A stretch of DNA of 64,000 bases from Sedimentitalea sp042687825. GTDB taxonomy: Bacteria; Pseudomonadota; Alphaproteobacteria; Rhodobacterales; Rhodobacteraceae. Positions 44,616 through 51,745 of the stretch are shown here, one piece after another. The translations under genes were made by a program, and so were the position numbers. Location of the stretch: positions 124,001 through 188,000 of the forward strand of contig NZ_JBHUQE010000003.1 of the NCBI RefSeq assembly GCF_042687825.1. The letters run 5' to 3'. Below the pieces are notes generated by a model that saw only the letters and a program-made list of their open reading frames with translations, searched no databases and was not told the DNA's origin. The stretch's first letter is position 1. Every line of letters begins with the position of its first letter.

Positions 44616-45485
44616 TCAGCCCCTTTCCCCGGCCTTGGCGCGGTCATAGGCGATGCGGGCGGCGCGCTGTGCCAGCACGCCCGCCACATGGGTGCGGAAC
44701 TTGACGGTGCCGCGTTTGTCGTCGATCGGATCGCAGGCGGCCGAAGCCGCCGCCGCCAGGGCCGCCAGCGCCGCGTCATCCAGCGTGGTTCCGACGATCG
44801 CGGCGGCCGCCTCGGGCACCAGCCGTACGGTCGGCGCGACGGCCCCCAGCGCCACGCGCGCCTCGGCGATGCTGTCGCCGTCCAGCCGCAGGTTGATACC
44901 ACAGCCGACCACCGCGATGTCCATTTCGGTGCGCGGAATGAAACGCAGATAGGCATCGCCGCCCCGGTTGCCGCGCGGCGGTACATGCACGGCAGAGATC
45001 ATCTCGCCCCGGGCCAGGCTGGTCCGGCCCGGGCCGGTGGGAATATCCTCGACGGGCACCTCGCGGGTGCCGTCGGGACCGGTCACTGAAACGGTGACAC
45101 CGGCGGCCACCATCGCCGGCACCGCGTCGGCAGCAGGCGAGCCGTTGCACAGGTTGCCGACCATCGTGCAGCGGCCCTGGATCTGGGTCGAACCGATCAG
45201 GTCGGTGGCCTCGACCAGCCCCGGCCAGTCGCGCCCCAGTTCGGCATGTTCGGTCATTTCCGCTCCCGAAACGGCGATTCCGATGCGCCACCCGCCTGTC
45301 TCGGTCCGGACGATCTGTTTTACACCGTCGATTCCCTTGATGTTGATCAGCGTATCCGGAATGACGATATCGGAACGCAACTGTACCAGAACATCGGTCC
45401 CCCCCGCCAGAAAGCGCGTAATGCCTTGAGACCGCGTCGCAATTTCAACGGCCTCTTCGAAACTGTCCGGGTTGTGATATTCCAT
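44616..45485 (-). CDS. Xanthine dehydrogenase-family FAD-binding subunit
   Basis: 289 aa. FLAGGTDVLVQLRSDI and STQIQGRCTMVGNLCNGSPA are the FAD-binding motifs of the CoxM type; the C-terminal CO_deh_flav domain follows (GTVKFRTHVAGVLAQRAARI). First gene of the operon (FAD, FeS, Mo subunits, then MoaD-like). The start at 45485 is inside a longer open frame; GGGGAGATTGCCAC precedes it. Confidence 0.9.
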   Translation of the reverse strand: MEYHNPDSFEEAVEIATRSQGITRFLAGGTDVLVQLRSDIVIPDTLINIKGIDGVKQIVRTETGGWRIGIAVSGAEMTEHAELGRDWPGLVEATDLIGSTQIQGRCTMVGNLCNGSPAADAVPAMVAAGVTVSVTGPDGTREVPVEDIPTGPGRTSLARGEMISAVHVPPRGNRGGDAYLRFIPRTEMDIAVVGCGINLRLDGDSIAEARVALGAVAPTVRLVPEAAAAIVGTTLDDAALAALAAAASAACDPIDDKRGTVKFRTHVAGVLAQRAARIAYDRAKAGERG

Positions 45486-45670
45486 GTGGCAATCTCCCCT
45501 TTGCCTGTCCGGCAAAGTCTTTCAGATCATCCGGCCCACGGCAACCATTGGCGTAAAGTCACCCAGACGCGGCGGTGGAAAATGTTGCCCTGGGTCAAAT
45601 CGGCGTGAAATCTCCTGTACCTGGCCAGGGGATGGACTAGCCTAGGGGGAACAACTTGGAGATGCACAGG

Positions 45671-46081
45671 ATGAAGAACGGCCTTTATAGTGTGGCGCTG
45701 GTGGCGGGTCTGGTGGCGGCTTTGCCGCAGGCCGGTGCCGCCTTTACCAGCCGCGGCGGTACCAAGGTGAACCCGGTGAACGCCGCAATATTCGAAGTGG
45801 TACCCAAGACCGGCGGCAGCGGTGGTGTCTTTTGGTGTGGCGCGGCGGATTTTGCGCAGCGTCAGATGAAAGCCCCGTGGCAGGCCCGGATTTTTGTCGC
45901 GCGCGGGCGTGGCCCCAGCGTAACCACCGGCAAACGCTCTGCGGTGCAGTTCACGCTGGATCCGGCTGCTGCCGGGATCCAGCCGGCCGAGTCGTCGCTC
46001 AGCGTGAACGAATTTGCGGTCGGTGAAAGCATGTCGGTGCAGCAGGCCTTTTACTATTGTCAGAAGCAGGCGCTGTTCTGA
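45671..46081 (+). CDS. Secreted WC-motif protein, paralog 1
   Basis: 136 aa. Signal peptide (YSVALVAGLVAALPQAGAAF), then VNPVNAAIFEVVPKTGGSGG and FWCGAADFAQRQMKAPWQAR, and a late YYCQKQ. The two conserved Cys could form a disulfide. It is the first of three tandem, related genes (45671, 46184, 46662). I recognise no described family; homologs seem common in Rhodobacterales. GCACAGG precedes the ATG. Divergent from the molybdenum hydroxylase operon. Confidence 0.75.
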   Translation: MKNGLYSVALVAGLVAALPQAGAAFTSRGGTKVNPVNAAIFEVVPKTGGSGGVFWCGAADFAQRQMKAPWQARIFVARGRGPSVTTGKRSAVQFTLDPAAAGIQPAESSLSVNEFAVGESMSVQQAFYYCQKQALF

Positions 46082-46183
46082 GCGGGTCCTGCTGCCCGAC
46101 CGGACCTTGGGCAGGCCGTTCCTGACAGGCTGGCCGACATGTGATACCCTGTTGCGCATCAGTGAGTGGCAGATGAAACGAGT

Positions 46184-46621
46184 ATGAGCGAGGTGAGAAC
46201 CGTGTCCTTTTTCCCGAAACTGGTCCTGGCAGGGATCCTGGCCCTCAGCCCGACCTGGGCGTCGGCGTGGTGGGCAATGAACCGGCACGAGGTGTTTCCC
46301 GTCTCCGATGGCGTATACGAAGTGGTCGCGCGGGTCGGTTCCAGCGCGTCCGATTTCTGGTGCGGGGCAGGGGATTTCGCCCAGCGGGTGATCGGACTGC
46401 CTGCGGCCGAGCGCATCTATATCTGGCGCGGCATCGGTCCCAGCGTGAACCGGCCCGGACGCAAGGCCGTGCAATTCGCCCTGACACCGCCGCCCGGCGC
46501 CGATACCACGGCATCACTGACCCTGTCGGTCAAGGCGGTCGGCGACAACCTGGCGCGGCATGCGGCAGTGCAATATTGCTATCAACATGACGGTGATGAC
46601 ATCTGGCGGCGGCGGTGGTAA
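46184..46621 (+). CDS. Secreted WC-motif protein, paralog 2
   Basis: 145 aa. Signal peptide (LVLAGILALSPTWASAWW), then VFPVSDGVYEVVARVGSSAS, DFWCGAGDFAQRVIGLPAAE and a late VQYCYQHDG. The same motif order as its neighbours. The true start could be GTG 46202, which has GAGGTGAG just upstream, instead of ATG 46184. Function unknown. Confidence 0.75.
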   Translation: MSEVRTVSFFPKLVLAGILALSPTWASAWWAMNRHEVFPVSDGVYEVVARVGSSASDFWCGAGDFAQRVIGLPAAERIYIWRGIGPSVNRPGRKAVQFALTPPPGADTTASLTLSVKAVGDNLARHAAVQYCYQHDGDDIWRRRW

Positions 46622-46661
46622 CCCGGCGGCAGGCAGACCCGACAGGACAGGAGCATTTCCC

Positions 46662-47078
46662 ATGAACTGGCAGAATTCGACCTTGGCGGCGCTGGCAATG
46701 GCGCTGGCATCGGCCATCCTGCCCGGATCGGCCGCCGCCTGGGTGGCGGGCAACAGCCAGCACGTCAATCCGGTCTCGCCGGACGTGTTCGAGGTGGTTG
46801 GCCGGGCCGGGTCATCGAACGTGGACTACTGGTGCGCGGCGGGCGATTATGCGCGCCGGGTGCTGGATGCACCGCTGCACCAGCGCATTTATCTGGTGCG
46901 TGGGCGCGCCCATGCCGAAACTGAAAACCGCAAATCGGCGGTGCAGTTCTCGCTGCTGCAACCGGTCGATGCGGATACCCGGACCGGGCTGCTGTTGTCC
47001 GCCACCCGCGTCGGCGAGAATCTCAGTGCGGCGATGGCGTTCAACTATTGCCTGCAGCGCAAGTCGGACACCGGCTGA
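46662..47078 (+). CDS. Secreted WC-motif protein, paralog 3
   Basis: 138 aa. AGGAG precedes the ATG, and a signal peptide follows (ALAMALASAILPGSAAAW). Then VNPVSPDVFEVVGRAGSSNV, DYWCAAGDYARRVLDAPLHQ, RIYLVRGRAH and FNYCLQRK. Third tandem copy of the WC-motif family and the most divergent at its N-terminus. The ending is 15 bases before yjbQ, so these may be cotranscribed. Confidence 0.75.
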   Translation: MNWQNSTLAALAMALASAILPGSAAAWVAGNSQHVNPVSPDVFEVVGRAGSSNVDYWCAAGDYARRVLDAPLHQRIYLVRGRAHAETENRKSAVQFSLLQPVDADTRTGLLLSATRVGENLSAAMAFNYCLQRKSDTG

Positions 47079-47092
47079 CCGGCACTGTCGCA

Positions 47093-47524
47093 ATGGCCTG
47101 CCAGACACAGTTCACCATCCGCACCTCGGGGGCCGGGCTGTATGAATTCACCCGGGACGTGACGCGCTGGGTCGATGCAGCCGGGCCGGACAATGGGCTG
47201 CTGACGCTGTTCGTCCGGCATACCTCGTGTTCGCTGGTGATCCAGGAAAACGCCGATCCGCTGGTTCAGGGCGATCTGGCAGCGTTCTTTCACCGGCTGG
47301 TCCCGCCCAGCACCGATCCGGCCATGTCCTATCTGCGCCATACCTACGAGGGACCCGACGACATGCCGGCGCATATCAAGGCGGCGCTGCTGCCGGTCAG
47401 CCTGTCGGTTCCGGTCGCCGATGGGCGTCCGCTGTTGGGCACCTGGCAGGGCATATTTCTGTTCGAACATCGCGATGCGCCGCATGCGCGTACCATCGCT
47501 GCCCATTTGCAGGGAAACGATTGA
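47093..47524 (+). CDS. YjbQ/UPF0047 family protein
   Basis: 143 aa. VRHTSCSLVIQENADP, YLRHTYEGPDDMPAHIKAAL and LLGTWQGIFLFEHRD are the conserved His-rich segments of the YjbQ family, reported as secondary thiamine-phosphate synthases. The start at 47093 begins MACQTQFTIR. The physiological role in this organism is not known. Its end is 10 bases before an FnrL-like site of the next gene. Confidence 0.85.
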   Translation: MACQTQFTIRTSGAGLYEFTRDVTRWVDAAGPDNGLLTLFVRHTSCSLVIQENADPLVQGDLAAFFHRLVPPSTDPAMSYLRHTYEGPDDMPAHIKAALLPVSLSVPVADGRPLLGTWQGIFLFEHRDAPHARTIAAHLQGND

Positions 47525-47533
47525 TTGCCTGAC

Positions 47534-47547
47534 TTGATAATTATCAA
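47534..47547 (+). promoter_or_regulatory. FnrL/CRP-type box before ubiTUV
   Basis: TTGATAATTATCAA is a perfect palindrome and an exact match to the FNR/FnrL consensus TTGAT-N4-ATCAA. Its centre, at 47540.5, is 42 bases before the ubiT ATG. With TATAGG at 47571-47576 as a -10 element, transcription would begin at about 47582-47583, giving FNR class II spacing (-41.5) and a message with little or no leader. Confidence 0.8.
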
Positions 47548-47570
47548 GTAATGTCGGCCGACTCTGGTGC

Positions 47571-47576
47571 TATAGG
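47571..47576 (+). promoter_or_regulatory. Candidate -10 element of ubiT promoter
   Basis: TATAGG lies about 30 bases from the centre of the FnrL-like box and 7 bases before the ubiT ATG (47583), which has no Shine-Dalgarno sequence (GGCGGCGC). Confidence 0.5.
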
Positions 47577-47582
47577 CGGCGC

Positions 47583-48107
47583 ATGACAGAGATCGTTCAT
47601 GAAAACCGCGCCGAATCGCGTACCGGGCTTGGCCGCTTGCGGCCGTCGCCGCCGCTGTTTCTTTTGCAACCCGTGCTGGCCCGTGTGGCGCGTCGCGTCG
47701 CGCATCTGCACCCGTCGCTTTTTGACCGGCTGGGGCCGCATCGCCGCGCGCGCTATGTCATCGACCCGCAGGGGTTGCCGTTTCTGCTGGTGCTGCAGCC
47801 TGACCCAGAGGATCTGCAGTTCCGCGCGGTCTCGCGAAAGGCCGAACCGCAAAGCGATGCCCGCATTGCCGGCGGGTTTTTCGACCTGCTGGGGCTGGTG
47901 GATGGCAATACCGACGGCGACGCGCTGTTCTTTTCCCGCGATCTGGAGATCACCGGCAACACCGAGGCCGTGGTCTGTCTGCGCAACGCGCTGGACGATG
48001 TCGAGGGCTCGATCGCCGAGGACGCGGCCGGGTTGTTCGGCGCCGCCGGACGCGGCATTCTGACCGCGTTGCGCCGCGCCGGAGAGAAAAGAAAGGCCCG
48101 CGCATGA
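47583..48107 (+). CDS. ubiT: UbiT-like SCP2 sterol-binding domain protein
   Basis: 174 aa. GPHRRARYVIDPQGLPFLLV and SRDLEITGNTEAVVCLRNAL form an SCP2 fold, as in UbiT (YhbT), which carries ubiquinone intermediates. It is followed with a 4-base overlap by ubiU, and then ubiV. The three are needed for O2-independent ubiquinone synthesis. A perfect FnrL-type box lies upstream, fitting activation when oxygen is low. Confidence 0.85.
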   Translation: MTEIVHENRAESRTGLGRLRPSPPLFLLQPVLARVARRVAHLHPSLFDRLGPHRRARYVIDPQGLPFLLVLQPDPEDLQFRAVSRKAEPQSDARIAGGFFDLLGLVDGNTDGDALFFSRDLEITGNTEAVVCLRNALDDVEGSIAEDAAGLFGAAGRGILTALRRAGEKRKARA

Positions 48108-49102
48108 AACGTCCCGAACTGATCTGCCCCGCCGGCACCCCGGCGGCCCTGCGCACGGCGGTGGATGCCGGGGCCGACGCGGTCTATTGCGGCTTTCAGA
48201 ACGCCACCAACGCGCGCAATTTTCCGGGTCTGAATTTTACCCCGGACGAGATGGCCCAGGGCGTGGCTTATGCCCATGCCAAGGGCGCCAAGGTGCTGCT
48301 GGCGGTCAACAGTTTTCCCACGGCGGGGCGGTTCGATCTGTGGCGCGACGCCGCCGATACCGGCGCCCGGATCGGCGTCGATGCGCTGATCGTGGCCGAT
48401 ATCGGCGTTGCCGCCTATGTCGCCGAACATCACCCGGATATGCGCTTGCATCTGTCGGTGCAGGCCGCCGCCTCCAGCCCCGAGGCGATCCGCTATTACG
48501 TGCAGGAATTCGGGGTCAAACGGGTGGTGCTGCCGCGCATCCTGACGGTGCCGGAGATCCGCGAGGTCAAGGCCGAGATCCCCTGCGAGATCGAGACCTT
48601 CATCTTTGGCAATCACGGGCTGATGGTCGAGGGGCGCTGCAGCCTGACCAACTATGTCACCGGCCTGTCCACCAACATGGACGGGGTCTGTTCACCCGCC
48701 GCGCAGGTGCAGTACGACAAGCGACCGGACGGCTCGGTCGACACCCGTCTGGGCGATTTCACCATCGACCGCTTCGGCAATGGCGAACAGGCCGGTTATC
48801 CGACGATCTGCAAGGGCCGCTATCTCGCGCCGAACCGCGACGATGCCTATTACGCGTTCGAGGAACCGGTCAGCCTGAACCTGGCCAAGCTGCTGCCCGC
48901 CCTGATCGACGCCGGGGTCGAGGCCTTCAAGATCGAGGGCCGGCAACGCTCGCGCGCCTATGTGCGCCAGGTCGTGTCGGCATTTCGCGGTGCCGTCGAT
49001 CAGATCCTGGCCGGCGATCAGCCGGAACTGGCCGATCTGGTGGCCCTGACCGAGGGTCAGAAACAGACCGAGGGCGCGGCTGCGAGCAAGAAATGGCGAT
49101 AG
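48104..49102 (+). CDS. ubiU: UbiU, U32 peptidase-family hydroxylation protein (4Fe-4S)
   Basis: 332 aa. LICPAGTPAALRTAVDAGAD, GNHGLMVEGRCSLTNYVTG and the Cys in DGVCSPAA and YPTICKGRY match UbiU (YhbU). The U32 family cysteines of UbiU hold a 4Fe-4S cluster; UbiU with UbiV hydroxylates ubiquinone precursors without oxygen. FKIEGRQRSRAYV is the typical closing segment. It overlaps ubiT by 4 bases. Confidence 0.9.
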   Translation: MKRPELICPAGTPAALRTAVDAGADAVYCGFQNATNARNFPGLNFTPDEMAQGVAYAHAKGAKVLLAVNSFPTAGRFDLWRDAADTGARIGVDALIVADIGVAAYVAEHHPDMRLHLSVQAAASSPEAIRYYVQEFGVKRVVLPRILTVPEIREVKAEIPCEIETFIFGNHGLMVEGRCSLTNYVTGLSTNMDGVCSPAAQVQYDKRPDGSVDTRLGDFTIDRFGNGEQAGYPTICKGRYLAPNRDDAYYAFEEPVSLNLAKLLPALIDAGVEAFKIEGRQRSRAYVRQVVSAFRGAVDQILAGDQPELADLVALTEGQKQTEGAAASKKWR

Positions 49103-49119
49103 GGAACGGGGCGGAAAAC

Positions 49120-50031
49120 ATGGCGGCAAAACTGACTCTGGGGCCGATCCTGTATCACTGGGAGGCCGAGGCCAAGCGCGATTTCTATGCCCGCATCGCC
49201 GACGAGGCGCCGGTGGACATCGTCTATCTGGGCGAGGTGATCTGTTCCAAGCGCACGCCGTTCTTTGACCGGCACATGCCCGAGGTGATCGACCGGTTGG
49301 AACGCGGCGGCAAGCAGGTGGTGCTGGCGTCGCTCTCCGAGGTCGTGATCAAGCGCGAACGCAACATGATGCGTGACTTTTGCGCCATCGACAGCCACGA
49401 GATCGAGCTGAACAACACCGCCGGTCTGCAGCAGATCGACGGGCGGCCGCACCGGATCGGGCCGCTGATGAACACCTATAACGAGCAAACCCTGCGCTGG
49501 CTGGTGAACAAGGGCGCAACCCATGTGACCCTGCCGGTCGAACTGCCACGCGCGGTGGTCGGGCATATGGCCCGGGCGGCGGCGGAACTGGGCGTGGGCG
49601 CCGAGGTCCAGGTGTTCGGACGGGCCTCGCTGGCGCTGTCGGCGCGCTGCTATCACGCGCGCGCGCATTGCCGGACCAAGGATAATTGCCAGTTCGTCTG
49701 CGAAGAGGACCCGGACGGCATGCCCCTGACTACCGTCACCGGCCAGCCGTTTCTGACGATCAACGGCATCCAGACCCTGTCGCAATCCTATGTCAACCTG
49801 GCCGCGCAGATCGACGAGATGACCGCAATGGGCATCGGGCATTTCCGGATCATGCCGCAGATGGCGGACATGGTCGCGGTGGCCCGGATCTTTGCAGACC
49901 GCATTGCCGGGCGCCGATCCGGCAGCGAAACCGCCCAGGCGCTGGCCGCGCTGGACCTGCAGCCGCCCCTGTCGGACGGGTTCTGGCATGGCCGCGAAGG
50001 CCACCGCCAGTTCGGGCCGAAAGTCGCCTGA
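49120..50031 (+). CDS. ubiV: UbiV, U32 peptidase-family partner of UbiU
   Basis: 303 aa. LGPILYHWEAEAKRDFYARI and FGRASLALSARCYHARAHCR then NCQFVC carry the four-Cys cluster of UbiV (YhbV). It acts with UbiU. An in-frame ATG at 49093 overlaps the end of ubiU; 49120 gives the usual N-terminus. Confidence 0.9.
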   Translation: MAAKLTLGPILYHWEAEAKRDFYARIADEAPVDIVYLGEVICSKRTPFFDRHMPEVIDRLERGGKQVVLASLSEVVIKRERNMMRDFCAIDSHEIELNNTAGLQQIDGRPHRIGPLMNTYNEQTLRWLVNKGATHVTLPVELPRAVVGHMARAAAELGVGAEVQVFGRASLALSARCYHARAHCRTKDNCQFVCEEDPDGMPLTTVTGQPFLTINGIQTLSQSYVNLAAQIDEMTAMGIGHFRIMPQMADMVAVARIFADRIAGRRSGSETAQALAALDLQPPLSDGFWHGREGHRQFGPKVA

Positions 50032-50172
50032 TCCGCGGACCGCGCCGGGCGGAATTCCGCATTTTGCGGTCCAATTTCCCCTCTACCCAAATTCTGGGAG
50101 AGTCCCTATAGTTTTTGCCAAGTGAGCCAGAGCGCCCACAACAAGTGGCAAGAATTTGAGGGGGGACGGCTG

Positions 50173-50637
50173 ATGCGCTGCCCGTTTTGCGGAAATATCG
50201 ACACTCAGGTCAAGGATTCACGGCCCGCAGAGGATCATGTGGCGATCCGGCGGCGGCGGTTCTGCCCGGCCTGTGGCGGGCGGTTCACCACCTATGAACG
50301 GGTGCAGCTGCGCGACCTCGTGGTGATCAAGACCAGTGGCAAGCGCGAAGAATTCGATCGCGACAAACTGGAGCGCTCGATCCGTATTTCCATGCAGAAG
50401 CGTCCCATCGAACCAGAGCGCATCGACCAGATGATTTCGGGCATCGTGCGGCGGCTGGAAAGCATGGGCGAAACCGACATTTCCTCCAGCAAGATCGGCG
50501 AGATCGTGATGGAGGCGCTGGCCCGGATCGACACCGTGGCCTATGTGCGCTTTGCCAGCGTCTACAAGAATTTTCAGGCCGCCGATGATTTCGAGGATTT
50601 CGTGCACGAGCTGCGTCCGCAGACCCCCGAAGAGTGA
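50173..50637 (+). CDS. nrdR: Transcriptional repressor NrdR
   Basis: 154 aa. MRCPFCGNIDTQVKDSRP and FCPACGGRFTTYERVQLRDL form the zinc ribbon, followed by the ATP-cone (VVIKTSGKREEFDRDKLERS). NrdR represses ribonucleotide reductase genes in response to dATP. GAGGGGGGAC precedes the ATG. The next gene, ribD, begins 4 bases inside its end, a widespread nrdR-ribD pairing. Confidence 0.95.
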   Translation: MRCPFCGNIDTQVKDSRPAEDHVAIRRRRFCPACGGRFTTYERVQLRDLVVIKTSGKREEFDRDKLERSIRISMQKRPIEPERIDQMISGIVRRLESMGETDISSSKIGEIVMEALARIDTVAYVRFASVYKNFQAADDFEDFVHELRPQTPEE

Positions 50638-51731
50638 GCGCCGAGGACACAAGGTTCATGGCGCTGGCCCTGTCACTGGGACGGCGCGGACAGGGGGCGT
50701 GCTGGCCGAACCCGGCGGTGGGCTGCGTTCTGGTGCGCGCCGGCCGGGTTGTGGGGCGCGGCTGGACCCAGCCCGGCGGACGGCCCCATGCCGAGACCAT
50801 GGCGTTGGCGCAGGCCGGCGACAAGGCGCGCGGCGCGACCGCCTATGTGACGCTGGAACCCTGCGCGCATCACGGCGAAACGCCGCCCTGTTGCGATGCG
50901 CTGATTGCTGCCGGCGTGGCGCGCGTGGTGGCGCCGGTGCAGGACAGCGATGCCCGCGTCGCCGGGCAGGGGTTTCAGGCTCTGCGCGCGCAGAGCATTG
51001 CGGTGACAACCGGCGTGCTGGCCGAGGATGCGGCGCGGGATCATGCCGGTTTTTTTCTGCGCACCGAACAGGGCCGGCCGCTGGTCACCCTGAAACTGGC
51101 CAGCAGCTTTGACGGCCGCATCGCCACCGCCACAGGACAGAGCCAGTGGATCACCGGGCCCCAGGCCCGCCGTGTGGTGCACGCGATGCGGGCGCGCCAC
51201 GATGCGGTGATGGTGGGGGCCGGGACGGCACGGGCCGACGATCCGTCGCTGACCGTGCGCGATCTGGGCATCGCGCGCCAGCCGGTGCGCGTGGTGGTGT
51301 CGCGGCATCTGGACCTGCCGCTGCTGGGTCAGCTGGCGCGCAGCGCGCGCGACATTCCGCTGTGGCTGTGCCATGGCGAAGGGTGCGACGCGGAGCGTCT
51401 GAAAGCCTGGCAGGGGCTGGGCGCGAAACTGTTTTCCTGCCCGCTGCGCGGCGGTCAGGTGAACCCGACGGCGGTGCTGGCCGCACTGGGTGAAGCCGGG
51501 CTGACCCGGGTGTTCTGCGAGGGCGGCAGCGCGCTGGCCGCATCGCTGCTGGCCACCGACCTGGTGGACGAACTGGTCGGATTCACCGCCGGTCTGACCA
51601 TCGGCGGCGACGGTCTGCCGGCCATCGGCGCGCTGGGGCTGGACAAGCTGGCCTATGCGCCGCGCTTTGAACTGGTCGAAAGCCGGGTCGTGGGCACCGA
51701 TATCCTGCATCGGTGGCGGCGCGCGCTGTAG
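50634..51731 (+). CDS. ribD: Bifunctional riboflavin biosynthesis protein RibD
   Basis: 365 aa from a GTG start. The deaminase half has PHAETMALAQAG and LEPCAHHGETPPCCDALI (zinc ligands HAE and PCxxxGxxxxC); the reductase half begins LVTLKLASSFDGRIATATGQ. It performs the second and third steps after GTP cyclohydrolase II. Riboflavin genes ribE, ribBA and ribH resume at 56433 after the capsule block. Confidence 0.95.
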   Translation: MSAEDTRFMALALSLGRRGQGACWPNPAVGCVLVRAGRVVGRGWTQPGGRPHAETMALAQAGDKARGATAYVTLEPCAHHGETPPCCDALIAAGVARVVAPVQDSDARVAGQGFQALRAQSIAVTTGVLAEDAARDHAGFFLRTEQGRPLVTLKLASSFDGRIATATGQSQWITGPQARRVVHAMRARHDAVMVGAGTARADDPSLTVRDLGIARQPVRVVVSRHLDLPLLGQLARSARDIPLWLCHGEGCDAERLKAWQGLGAKLFSCPLRGGQVNPTAVLAALGEAGLTRVFCEGGSALAASLLATDLVDELVGFTAGLTIGGDGLPAIGALGLDKLAYAPRFELVESRVVGTDILHRWRRAL

Positions 51732-51745
51732 AAAAGGCCCGGCGG

